Assembly (NCBI RefSeq): GCF_900111325.1
Contig: NZ_FOGW01000012.1
Span: 45,326 to 109,325 of the forward strand
Direction: 5' to 3'
DNA from: Lachnobacterium bovis
GTDB lineage: Bacteria; Bacillota; Clostridia; Lachnospirales; Lachnospiraceae
DNA: 64,000 bases
Each line of letters opens with the position of its first letter. The stretch's first letter is position 1. Below are positions 45,450-53,826 of the stretch, piece by piece. Made by a program: the position numbers and the translations under genes. A model generated the notes under the pieces. The model had not been told where the DNA came from. It did not search any database and was given only the letters and a program-made list of their open reading frames with translations.

Positions 45450-48119
45450 CTAATTTCTTCTATAAGGATTATTTATTTCTTGTTGATTTGACACATTCTG
45501 ATTCATTCCGTTTGAATTCATCATTCCTGGATTCATTCCATTCGGATTCATCATTCCTCGATTCATTCCGTTTGGATTCATCATTCCTCGGTTCATTCCA
45601 TTTGGATTCATCATTCCTGGATTCATTCCATTTGGATTCATCATTCCTGGATTCATTCCGTTTGGATTCATCATTCCTCGATTCATTCCGTTTGGATTCA
45701 TCATTCCTGGATTTATTCCATTCGGATTCATCATTCCTGGATTCATTCCATTCGGATTCATCATTCCTCGATTCATTCCATTCGGATTCATCATTCCTCG
45801 ATTCATTCCATTTGGCATTGGTGGTGGAACTGGACCATTATATCTTCCATTATTTCCACTATTGTCAATAAATTCATCTACAACTTTATCTTTTTCATAT
45901 ATATCAATATATTTTTTTTCAAAATAATTATAAATGTAACTTATCAATACACAAAGCAAACCACTTACTAGGAAGCCTATTGCATATCCAATTAATGCTC
46001 CTGATCTTAAATCATATATTAACATCTTGAATATACACACTAAAACCATTCCTAAACCAGTTTTTCTAAGTGCTTTTGATCTGAATTTTTCTGTAAAACC
46101 AACAAATACATATAATACAGATACTACAAATACCACTATTGATACAATATAACCTCTCGTATCATATAATAACAATATTCCAATACAACCAGTATAAACC
46201 TTGATAATATTCATTCCTATCATAAATGATGTTAATTTTTTTCTGATAAAAATTTCTATAAAATCTACCAATAGCAACACTATAAGTACCACAGTAAAAT
46301 ATGATTTTAACCCATAATTGCTCTTGAACGTAGTTATAACTAACGACAAGTACAATATGTAATCTATTACTCTAATAACTCCACATATACTCTTAGATTT
46401 TTCTTTTTTCGTCATATAATAATTAAACGAAGAAAGCAAATTATTCAAAACATATAAAACGCCTAAAACTATCATTACAGATAAATAATATTTCTTATTT
46501 GAATCACGGCTAATAACTCTAAAAATAGAGGGTTCATAGAAAAAATTACAAGTATTAATATATGCAGATATTGCTGAAAGCACAAATAAACCGTATCTAC
46601 AACCACGATATATTAATATATCCTCTTTATATCTTATTTTTTCAATAATCATTGTCACAAACAGAAGCAATGGTACATAACAAATCGCTCCTATTGCTAA
46701 ATAGTAGAATTCCTTATCATTTGACAATACCCTTACTAAATTATATGTGACACCCACTGATGCAAACAGCATCAATATCAAATATTTAAGCCTTTTAAAT
46801 TTATCTGTAGTAAATACTATTTCAACAGATAAAATAGTTACTACCACATAGTATACTATCATCATTATGTTAGATTTCGTATCATGTGATAAATCAATTG
46901 TAACTGCTAATAAAAAGAGTAAAAAAATAACAATGTCTGATACTATTTTACATATGTAATATGCATCATCATTTTTACAGTTATCCTTGTTAACAATACT
47001 TTTCACTTTATAAAAAATATCATCAACAAAAATAATACTTACTAATCCTAAAAAACTTCCAAGGCTTCTTCCATCATTAATTGAAAATACATAACAGAAT
47101 AGCGGAATTGCAAATGCTATTTTTGTTATGCATGATGCAACATATGAAATAGAAGATGTCTCTTTTTTACTACATTCAACTAAACTTAATATATACATCA
47201 CTCCAAAAATACCATATACAGTAAACACATATGAATTTTTTGCCCTTGCAAATGAAGCAAATATTAGGAAGATTGAAGTACAAAAATATGTATATATAAG
47301 TAATAGCGAATCTAGTATCATACATAAACTATGATTTTTATTTTTATAATTCAAAATTATATTGAAAATAGAATAACCTGCTACAAACAACATTATAGCA
47401 ATAGCCTTTCCCGTCGAAGCCTTTGCAAGTATCACATTGTTTACAAACAAAAAAGTCCCTATCGTCGTAATTATCAACGAAATTATTACATGTTTGTACA
47501 ACAAAATCATTGCAAATACAGCCCACACCGCAAACACTACCAGCGATTGTGTAAAATTAAAATCAAATGTCCTACAAGTATTTATTACCGTAATACAAAG
47601 CGAAATAATTCCTGCAGACATCACTGTCAAGTACAATGCTTTATCTGGATTTTTTTTGCATTCATAAAATCCACCTAATGACATAAATGAAAAGCACACG
47701 TATAAAGCACTATAATACGCTATTTTTTCATATCCTTGAAGCATTATTTTTCCAAAAAGAATAACTGATATAACAATCAATACCGTTGCCGCCATTATCA
47801 TACCATGCGTTCCAAGCCAAGATTCAAACGGTTTACTCTTTTTTTGCTGCTCATTTGGAAAATTCATATTTGGCATTCCATTGTACATTGGGCCACTATT
47901 CATTTGTCCATTATTGGGCATTCTATTGTACATTGGGCCACTATTCATTTGACCGTTATTGGGCATTCCATTGTACATTGGACCATTATTCATTTGTCCG
48001 TTATTTGGCATTCCATTTAACTGCTGCTGATTTAATTGTCCATTCTTATATGAAACACCTGGGTTTTGAGAATTTTCAATACTGCCATTTGTATTTGAGT
48101 TGTCAAAATTATTGCTCAT
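45450..48119 (-). CDS. Large polytopic membrane protein with repeat-rich ends
   Basis: The 889-residue protein has a central region of about 650 residues with roughly twenty hydrophobic segments. The N-terminal 90 residues are Asn/Gly/Gln/Met/Pro-rich, with a 15-residue unit ending in the pattern MYNGMPNNG repeated at least three times. The C-terminal 110 residues contain about ten copies of a 10-residue unit, MNPNGMNRGM or MNPNGMNPGM, encoded by 30-bp tandem repeats (about 45500-45810). No enzyme motif is recognised. It may belong to a poorly characterised membrane family such as DUF2339-like proteins, but I cannot confirm this. Confidence 0.65.
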   Translation of the reverse strand: MSNNFDNSNTNGSIENSQNPGVSYKNGQLNQQQLNGMPNNGQMNNGPMYNGMPNNGQMNSGPMYNRMPNNGQMNSGPMYNGMPNMNFPNEQQKKSKPFESWLGTHGMIMAATVLIVISVILFGKIMLQGYEKIAYYSALYVCFSFMSLGGFYECKKNPDKALYLTVMSAGIISLCITVINTCRTFDFNFTQSLVVFAVWAVFAMILLYKHVIISLIITTIGTFLFVNNVILAKASTGKAIAIMLFVAGYSIFNIILNYKNKNHSLCMILDSLLLIYTYFCTSIFLIFASFARAKNSYVFTVYGIFGVMYILSLVECSKKETSSISYVASCITKIAFAIPLFCYVFSINDGRSLGSFLGLVSIIFVDDIFYKVKSIVNKDNCKNDDAYYICKIVSDIVIFLLFLLAVTIDLSHDTKSNIMMIVYYVVVTILSVEIVFTTDKFKRLKYLILMLFASVGVTYNLVRVLSNDKEFYYLAIGAICYVPLLLFVTMIIEKIRYKEDILIYRGCRYGLFVLSAISAYINTCNFFYEPSIFRVISRDSNKKYYLSVMIVLGVLYVLNNLLSSFNYYMTKKEKSKSICGVIRVIDYILYLSLVITTFKSNYGLKSYFTVVLIVLLLVDFIEIFIRKKLTSFMIGMNIIKVYTGCIGILLLYDTRGYIVSIVVFVVSVLYVFVGFTEKFRSKALRKTGLGMVLVCIFKMLIYDLRSGALIGYAIGFLVSGLLCVLISYIYNYFEKKYIDIYEKDKVVDEFIDNSGNNGRYNGPVPPPMPNGMNRGMMNPNGMNRGMMNPNGMNPGMMNPNGINPGMMNPNGMNRGMMNPNGMNPGMMNPNGMNPGMMNPNGMNRGMMNPNGMNRGMMNPNGMNPGMMNSNGMNQNVSNQQEINNPYRRN

Positions 48120-48186
48120 AGCTAACTCCTCTCCACGATTTTTTTACAAAAAATTTTGCCACAACTAAATTGTATCACATTTAAAT

Positions 48187-49251
48187 CTATTTAACAATTA
48201 TTCCTCCACCTATAATGCAGTTATCGTCATCGTATATTACTGCTGACTGTCCTGGTGCTGCTGCTCTGATATTCTCATAAAAATCAATTGTTAGTTCGTC
48301 TTCATTCGTTCTGCGAATTATCGCTTTTTGAGGATTATGGTGATATCTAACTTTAACATTAGCTTCTAATTCTTCACCTTCTTTAAGATCTTCAATACTC
48401 ATAAAATTAATTTGATTACATTTAATCTGCTTTGAAAAAAGCGCATCATTTCCCGACAAAACTACTTCGTTTGTCTCTTTTCTAATTTCTTTTACATATG
48501 TTCTTTCACCCAAAGAAATTCCTAATCCTTTTCTCTGACCTATCGTATAATGAATAATTCCTCTATGCTTTCCTAATTTGTTTCCCTTTTCGTCAACAAA
48601 ATATCCTTCTTCTGGAAGTGGAAAATCATAATTATTTTCTATATATTCTCCATATTTTCCTTCCGTAACAAAACAAATTTCTTGCGAATCTGGCTTATTT
48701 GCCACCTCTAAATTTATGCTTTCTGCAATTTTTCTTACTTCTTTTTTATTAATTTTTCCAAGAGGCATCATAGTTTTTTTCAATTGTTCTTGAGTTAATT
48801 TATATAACATATATGTTTGATCTTTTTCAATGCAATCAGCTTGCTGTAATGTAACACGACCATTTTCTAATTCCTTTATATTAGCATAATGTCCAGTTGC
48901 AATATAATCCGCACCGAAAACATCAAGTGATTCAATCATTTTGCTCCACTTAATTTCTTTATTACACCATACACATGGATTAGGAGTTAAACCTTCTATA
49001 TTTTCCATTGCAAATGGGTCTACTACTTTTTCTTTAAAATCATTAATACAATTAATAACATAATATGGTATATCTAACTGCCAAGATATTCTTCTAGCAT
49101 CGTCAATTTCACAGCATCTACTTTCTTTGCCATCTGCAGATAACCATGTTCTTAAAGTCACACCAACAACTTCGTGTCCCGCTAATTTCAATAAATATGC
49201 TGTAACAGCACTATCAACTCCACCTGACATTCCTACTATAACTTTTGCCAT
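48187..49251 (-). CDS. mnmA: tRNA 2-thiouridylase MnmA
   Basis: MnmA puts the 2-thio group on U34 of tRNA-Lys, Glu and Gln. The 354 residues contain the ATP-pyrophosphatase loop GMSGGVDSAV (7-16), the first catalytic Cys in NPCVWCNKEIKW (about 93-104), and the second Cys in PDSQEICFV. ATGHYAN and QKGLGIS segments are also present. The protein is complete. It lies 67 bp upstream of the membrane protein gene on the same strand. Confidence 0.95.
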   Translation of the reverse strand: MAKVIVGMSGGVDSAVTAYLLKLAGHEVVGVTLRTWLSADGKESRCCEIDDARRISWQLDIPYYVINCINDFKEKVVDPFAMENIEGLTPNPCVWCNKEIKWSKMIESLDVFGADYIATGHYANIKELENGRVTLQQADCIEKDQTYMLYKLTQEQLKKTMMPLGKINKKEVRKIAESINLEVANKPDSQEICFVTEGKYGEYIENNYDFPLPEEGYFVDEKGNKLGKHRGIIHYTIGQRKGLGISLGERTYVKEIRKETNEVVLSGNDALFSKQIKCNQINFMSIEDLKEGEELEANVKVRYHHNPQKAIIRRTNEDELTIDFYENIRAAAPGQSAVIYDDDNCIIGGGIIVK

Positions 49252-49353
49252 ACTCTCACTCTTTCTATCAAAATATTATTTTTTTTAACATAAATAGTTC
49301 GAATGTAATAATATCATTTTTATTCCTAGCGTGTCAATAGGAATTAAAATGCT

Positions 49354-49393
49354 TACAAACAGTATTTGTAGCCTTTAATTTTTTTGTTATAAT
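49354..49393 (+). promoter_or_regulatory. arsR-type promoter with candidate operator
   Basis: TTGTAG (49366-49371), 16-bp spacer, TATAAT (49388-49393) on the plus strand. An inverted repeat TACAAA-N5-TTTGTA (49354-49370) overlaps the -35, as expected for an autoregulated ArsR-family repressor. Confidence 0.55.
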
Positions 49394-49428
49394 AGAATTG
49401 AATTATATTTTAGCAAGGGAGGTATCCT

Positions 49429-49794
49429 ATGGATAAAATTAATTTACCGCACCACCATAATTCTAGTGAAGAAGAAGAGAAAATAATTTCAAATCTTCCA
49501 AATAATGATACTATTGAGTCAGTTTCTGAAGCACTGAAGCACTTAGGCGATCCAACTAGATTGAAAATTTTTTGGATTCTATGTCACACAGAAGAATGTG
49601 TTTTAAATATCGCAACAATGATGTCTATGACATCCCCTGCTGTTTCACATCATTTAAGAATATTAAAGGCTGCTGGCTTACTAATCACACATAGAAATGG
49701 AAAAGAAATGTACTATACTGTAGCCAATACACCATTGGCACAAAAACTTCACCATACTGTTGAAGATTTAGCAGAAATACAGTGCATCAAATAA
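49429..49794 (+). CDS. ArsR-family transcriptional regulator
   Basis: A 121-residue winged-helix repressor: LKHLGDPTRLKIFWILCHTEECVLNIATMMSMTSPAVSHHLRILKAAGL is the family core, including an ECV Cys in the position often used for metal sensing and the recognition helix SPAVSHHLRIL. The N-terminus (MDKINLPHHHNS) and C-terminus (HHTVEDLAEIQC) are His/Cys/Glu-rich, suggesting a metal such as Zn(II) or Cd(II). No transporter gene follows; the next gene is convergent. Confidence 0.87.
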   Translation: MDKINLPHHHNSSEEEEKIISNLPNNDTIESVSEALKHLGDPTRLKIFWILCHTEECVLNIATMMSMTSPAVSHHLRILKAAGLLITHRNGKEMYYTVANTPLAQKLHHTVEDLAEIQCIK

Positions 49795-49880
49795 AAATTC
49801 TCCGATCTATTAGGTTTATAAAATTTACATTTTAAACTTACTTTTGTAAATCTTATATTCTGATAGTCGGAGAAATTTTT
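49791..49880. terminator. Bidirectional terminator between arsR-type and acetyltransferase genes
   Basis: Arms AATTCTCCGA / TCGGAGAAATT around a long AT-rich loop, with T tracts on both sides, between convergent genes. Confidence 0.7.
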
Positions 49881-49884
49881 TGTT

Positions 49885-50364
49885 TTACAACTCTTTTTCG
49901 TAACAAAGCATAGGTTGATCGTACAATTCACATTCACCTACTTTATTAAAGCCAAAAGCCTCATAACATTTTAGTGCTTTAAGATTAGTTTTATTTACAA
50001 GGAAATGAAGACTTTTAAATCCTCGATTTTTGATTTCGTTCATTCCATGTATAATCATTTTTTTAGCAATTCCCTGACTTTGAAAATCTAAATCAACTGC
50101 CAATCGCGAAAGTTCCGCTCCTGGCTGAAGCTTCGGTGTCCAATATGGTAAATTTGTAACATTATCATCATCATCAATTGAGATTGCTGCAATAATTTTA
50201 TTCTTATGTTTCATAACAAATAAAGAATTTCTTGATAAATCAAATTCAATTTCATTAACTGCGGGATAATATTCATTCCATGGACAATATTTTTTCCCTA
50301 ATTGAGATTTATATAATTTTAAAATTTCTTCTTTATCTGATGGTTGTGCAAGCTGTATCGTCAT
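49885..50364 (-). CDS. GNAT-family N-acetyltransferase
   Basis: A 159-residue GNAT protein. The acetyl-CoA-binding segment LSRLAVDLDFQSQGIAKKMIIHGMNEIKNRG (R/Q-x-x-G-x-A pattern) is followed by FLVNKTNLKALKCYEAFGFNKVGECELYDQ. The acceptor is unknown. It begins 31 bp after the LigT-like gene and may be co-transcribed with it. Confidence 0.88.
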   Translation of the reverse strand: MTIQLAQPSDKEEILKLYKSQLGKKYCPWNEYYPAVNEIEFDLSRNSLFVMKHKNKIIAAISIDDDDNVTNLPYWTPKLQPGAELSRLAVDLDFQSQGIAKKMIIHGMNEIKNRGFKSLHFLVNKTNLKALKCYEAFGFNKVGECELYDQPMLCYEKEL

Positions 50365-50395
50365 CTTATTTTGCCCTTTCTATAAAAAATCTAAA

Positions 50396-50923
50396 TTATT
50401 TTTCTAGTTCTATAACCTCTATCTCTTCATATGGTTTTGGTTTAGACAAACTAAATCGAACTATTTTTGCATGGATTGGATTAAATAAATCCTGTAAAAT
50501 TTCAAATCCTTTTCTCATCTGCTCTTTATCTAACTGTTTTCCAATTGTAATATGAGGAATCCATTGTAAAGGCATATAAAATCTATTGCATTTAGCTTGT
50601 GAGCTTTGCAAAATATATTCATTTGCTTTCTTACTTAATTCATATAAATACTTATTTTGTACAGCCTCAATATAAACAACCGATGGCAAAAACGCACCAA
50701 TAGACGCAATATAAATTGAGCTACTTTCTATATTTTCTGAAAACAATTTAAAAATTTCAATTGCTTTATTTTTATCTTTTTGCTCAAATGCAGCAATTGT
50801 AATATGTGGCGGAACCTTATTTTTTATCATAAAATCATTTCCCGTACTTTCATACATTTGATCTATCAAATATTGTATTTTTTTATTTGTTTCAGAATCA
50901 AAATATGCACTTATTAAATACAT
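50396..50923 (-). CDS. 2'-5' RNA ligase/2H phosphoesterase family protein
   Basis: The 175-residue protein has two HxT motifs, PPHITIAAF (about 39-47) and WIPHITIGKQ (about 127-136), which define the 2H phosphoesterase (LigT-like) superfamily acting on 2',3'-cyclic phosphates or 2'-5' bonds. The actual substrate is not known. No fused domain is seen. Confidence 0.87.
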   Translation of the reverse strand: MYLISAYFDSETNKKIQYLIDQMYESTGNDFMIKNKVPPHITIAAFEQKDKNKAIEIFKLFSENIESSSIYIASIGAFLPSVVYIEAVQNKYLYELSKKANEYILQSSQAKCNRFYMPLQWIPHITIGKQLDKEQMRKGFEILQDLFNPIHAKIVRFSLSKPKPYEEIEVIELEK

Positions 50924-51000
50924 CTCTATTCAATCCTCAATACTTTCAATAATGAATTCATTTCTTTATTTCTACAATAAATCTAATTCTTTACCAATTT

Positions 51001-51594
51001 CTATAACGAATTCATTTCTTCATTTATTTTATCTTCACAATCTTTCATAGCCTGTAAAGTCATTGTTAACAAATCATTTAATTCCCAATCAAGTTGTTTT
51101 GCCCCTCGTTCAATAACATCTCTTGAACATCCTGCTGCAAAATTCTTACTTTTATATTTCTTTTTAAGTGATTTTAATTCCATATCCTTAGTGCTTTTTG
51201 ATGGTCTCATTAATGCAGTCGCCCATATAAGACCAGTTAATTCATCTGCAGCAAATAGAACCTTTTCCATCTCGTGAGTAGGTTCAACATCTATAGTCAC
51301 ACCACAAGGAACCGTTATTTTATAACCATGTGAACAAACTGAATGAATAATATCTTCTCCTACGCCACCTTCTCGTAGTAATTCAGGCGCTTTAAGGCAG
51401 TGTTCTTCAGGATATAATTCAAAATCAATATCATGCAACAAACCTACTATTCCCCAATACTCATCATCATCTAGATATCCAAGTTTCCTTGCATACCATC
51501 TCATAACCAATTCCATCGTTAAAGCATGTTGAATATGAAATGGATCCTTATTATATTTTCTAAAAAGTTCAAACGCAGCATCTCTTGTAATCAT
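51001..51594 (-). CDS. HD-domain hydrolase
   Basis: The 197-residue protein has the pattern H (HIQHALTMELVMRWYARKLG), then LLHDIDFELYPEEHC with the HD metal pair. A downstream H (SVCSHGYKI) and D (AADELTGLIWA) complete the set. HD proteins are metal-dependent phosphohydrolases acting on nucleotides or phosphoesters. Length and motif order are typical of small YqeK-unrelated HD hydrolases. Substrate unknown. Confidence 0.85.
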   Translation of the reverse strand: MITRDAAFELFRKYNKDPFHIQHALTMELVMRWYARKLGYLDDDEYWGIVGLLHDIDFELYPEEHCLKAPELLREGGVGEDIIHSVCSHGYKITVPCGVTIDVEPTHEMEKVLFAADELTGLIWATALMRPSKSTKDMELKSLKKKYKSKNFAAGCSRDVIERGAKQLDWELNDLLTMTLQAMKDCEDKINEEMNSL

Positions 51595-51615
51595 AACAAA
51601 AACTCCCCTTTCTTT

Positions 51616-51756
51616 TTACATATCATGGGCCAACTCAATCCTATGTCCGATCTTTTCTGCTATTTTCGACAATTTTTCATAATCATACTTTTTGCTGACT
51701 GCCATAACATAACTGTCACTATCTATATCAATTCCAATAAGAACATACTTTCTCAT
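51616..51756 (-). CDS. Small hypothetical protein, 46 residues
   Basis: The minus-strand frame begins ATG AGA AAG and gives MRKYVLIGIDIDSDSYVMAV, followed by a charged helix-like part ending RIELAHDM. It ends 22 bp before the HD-domain gene. A stop codon lies immediately before the ATG, and the RBS is weak. The even hydrophobic and charged pattern suggests a folded small domain or a remnant, not random sequence. No family is recognised. Confidence 0.45.
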   Translation of the reverse strand: MRKYVLIGIDIDSDSYVMAVSKKYDYEKLSKIAEKIGHRIELAHDM

Positions 51757-51817
51757 TCAAAACTGTATCATTTTTAACCTTTATTTTGTTATTCTTAATT
51801 ATATCCAATACACAAAC

Positions 51818-51846
51818 GTAAAACAAGGGCATTTTTACGCCCTTGT
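51818..51846 (-). terminator. Terminator-like hairpin after the DUF4256 gene, also a dispersed repeat
   Basis: Arms CAAGGGC / GCCCTTG followed by TTTTAC on the minus strand. A closely similar hairpin lies at 54705-54731, and a weaker relative at 53610-53632. Confidence 0.6.
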
Positions 51847-51916
51847 CTAACATTAATAAACTATTTTGGGTTAACCATAAATTATAATCCCTCTTAGAAC
51901 AATTGTACTCCATTAA

Positions 51917-52441
51917 TTAGATAAGAATATATCCTCTGAATCCTCGTGAAGAATAATATGAATCTGCTCCATTGTGAAAAACAAACACAGTGTCATAGCG
52001 CCTTTCACAGAATAACGCACCGCCCTTGTTTCGTATATCATCTGGCGTAATAATCCAGCTTGACGTTTTTAAATCAAATGATCCTAGACTTTGCAATCTA
52101 CGATAAATTTCCTCCGTCATAATTGAAATTCCAATTTCTTTCGCGTTCCACTCGGCGCTGCCTAATGGAGGATTTTTTTTACGCCCATGCAATGCTTTTT
52201 CATCATAACACAGGCTTCTGCGTCCAGCAGGGGATTCCTTTACACAGTCACAAAAAATAAGCTTCCCCGTATTTATATCATAACCAATGGTGTCCGGCTC
52301 ACCTCCGCTTTCCTCCATCTTCTGCAAAACTAAGATGGCATCAGGAGCCTCACGCAACCTACGTTCTACCTCATCCCATTTTAAATCCTTATGAAGCTCC
52401 ATGTGTTCCTGAAAACGCTCCTTCAATAATTCCACCATCAT
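51917..52441 (-). CDS. DUF4256 family protein
   Basis: About 174 residues matching the DUF4256 pattern: RFQEHMELHKDLKWDEVERRL, GGEPDTIGYDINTGKLIFCDC, ESPAGRRSLCYD, FDLKTSSWIITPDDIR, and the end FVFHNGADSYYSSRGFRG. The family function is not known to me. The ATG at 52441 is preferred over a TTG at 52450, with AGAGG upstream. It overlaps the end of the acetyltransferase gene by 4 bp. Confidence 0.85.
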   Translation of the reverse strand: MMVELLKERFQEHMELHKDLKWDEVERRLREAPDAILVLQKMEESGGEPDTIGYDINTGKLIFCDCVKESPAGRRSLCYDEKALHGRKKNPPLGSAEWNAKEIGISIMTEEIYRRLQSLGSFDLKTSSWIITPDDIRNKGGALFCERRYDTVFVFHNGADSYYSSRGFRGYILI

Positions 52442-52746
52442 ACTATACAAACCTCTTTCTTTATCTTAGCTTCATTTTCAGCTGCCAATAGTAATTCACT
52501 TCCAATTCCTTCTTTTCGCAAATGTTCTTCAACAAAAAGATAACGGATACATAGCCAATTTCCAAATGTTTCACCTGTTAGCCCTGCCAGCTTTTTGCCT
52601 TTAATATCTTCATAAAAAATACCGAGTGGAACATTCTTAGACTCTTCACGATTACTTAAATTATATGCTTTTAGCATTTCATATATTTCGTTAATCTCTC
52701 TCTCATTCCCATCTTCTGTAATTCGTATTATTATATCTTTATTCAT
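52438..52746 (-). CDS. GNAT acetyltransferase, probably truncated at the C-terminus
   Basis: The 102-residue product has GNAT motifs: WLCIRYLFVEEHLRKEGIGSELLLAAENEA, the acetyl-CoA-binding part. Most single-domain relatives continue for another 30-40 residues with the second helix and a final strand (an FYKKLGF-type segment). Here the frame ends in VCIV right at the start of the DUF4256 gene. It looks like a C-terminally shortened or broken gene joined to an unrelated downstream gene. Confidence 0.6.
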   Translation of the reverse strand: MNKDIIIRITEDGNEREINEIYEMLKAYNLSNREESKNVPLGIFYEDIKGKKLAGLTGETFGNWLCIRYLFVEEHLRKEGIGSELLLAAENEAKIKKEVCIV

Positions 52747-52885
52747 CTTAATTTAAAATCCTCTATAACTTTCTCGCTCTTTTTTTCTCTCTAACACATA
52801 AATTTACACCCATTCTAGTTATCGGACCATATACAATTTTCTTTATAAATCTCTGAGTAGTTGAAAATTTCTCTTAAAAAATCAT

Positions 52886-53542
52886 TCACAGCCGTCCGTC
52901 GTTGTTATTGATTCTGACAGAATCAATTCTGTATTTTTCGAGTTTCACCTTACCATCGGTAACCTCAACGCCCTCACTTTCTAGTATCTGTGCCTGCTTC
53001 AACGCCCCACCAAAAGCATACTCACTAGCAAGTTCACCCTTGGAATTAACAACACGATGGCACGGGATGGTACTTGGATTGGGATTCTTATGAAGTGCGT
53101 TTCCAACAGCTCTTGCCATCTTCCTATCACCTGCCATTTCTGCAACATCTGCATACGTAGCAACTTGCCCTTTAGGAATTTTCTTTACCGCTTCATATAT
53201 TCTTTTTGTTGGAGAGTCTGTAATAATATCGTAACTCTCTGCGATCATCCTTTTTATAACATCATCAGGAATCGAACCATCTAGAATAATCGTGTTCCAA
53301 TGTTCTTTATTCTGATGATACGCAGGAACTACCGCGTTATATGTTTTTCTCCAAAAATCTCTCCACTCCGCATCAACCTTCAAATTTATATTTATGTAGC
53401 CATCTTTTTCATATGTCCATAAAAAAGCTTTTTTCGACCTTTTTACCCGAACAAGCTGCCAATTAGCATCACGAAATGGTGCATCCTGATAAGTGTCCGG
53501 AAATGATAATCCATAACTAAGTGCTTCTTCTCTTGTTTTCAT
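52886..53542 (-). CDS. YjbR/MmcQ domain fused to an MGMT-type (Ogt/ATL) domain
   Basis: The 218-residue protein joins two parts. Residues about 1-110 match the YjbR/MmcQ (CyaY-like, DUF419) fold (MKTREEALSYGLSFPDTYQDAPF, LDGSIPDDVIKRMI). Residues about 118-205 are the DNA-binding domain of O6-alkylguanine-DNA alkyltransferase, with GQVATYADVAEMAG, ARAVGNALHKNPNPSTIPCHRVV and the active-site Cys in PCHR. The N-terminal ribonuclease-like domain of MGMT is missing. It could repair or flag alkylated guanine. PCHR is intact, so alkyl transfer is possible. Confidence 0.87.
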   Translation of the reverse strand: MKTREEALSYGLSFPDTYQDAPFRDANWQLVRVKRSKKAFLWTYEKDGYININLKVDAEWRDFWRKTYNAVVPAYHQNKEHWNTIILDGSIPDDVIKRMIAESYDIITDSPTKRIYEAVKKIPKGQVATYADVAEMAGDRKMARAVGNALHKNPNPSTIPCHRVVNSKGELASEYAFGGALKQAQILESEGVEVTDGKVKLEKYRIDSVRINNNDGRL

Positions 53543-53630
53543 AAATCGTCCCCCTCTCTAATTATTTATGTCGACATTTTAAAATATAAATGCCTTGTAT
53601 ACGGCGAATAAGGACGTTCTCACACCCCTG

Positions 53631-53683
53631 TCCTGCTGTTTACGGTAGAAAGCTCAGGGCTACTGTATGCGGCTGGTAGCAAC
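53631..53683. repeat. Dispersed repeat R68, copy 1
   Basis: Shares 47 of 53 positions with 55055-55107, including an exact CAGGGCTACTGTATGC block. It lies between the methyltransferase gene and the MGMT-type gene. The 284 bp gap 53543-53826 holds this repeat and a degenerate hairpin, and no gene is seen there. Confidence 0.65.
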
Positions 53684-53826
53684 TTTAATGACCGCAATCA
53701 AAAATAATTCTCTGATTTTACTTTCTACTCATTAAATCTTTGTCTGTCTTTTGTAAGATTATCTTCCGATAAAACTCATTATCGACATATACTGACAAAC
53801 CCGAAATTATTTTATTATCCTGAAAT

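Noticed and set aside
45488..45871. 127-residue plus-strand frame opposite the MNPNGMNRGM repeats
   Set aside because: It is an antisense shadow of the repeats; the opposite frame is open because of the repeat composition and has no RBS.
51728..51913. 61-residue minus-strand frame ending in SYWN
   Set aside because: It runs through a terminator hairpin (51818-51846), overlaps the start of the better 46-residue frame, and has no RBS.
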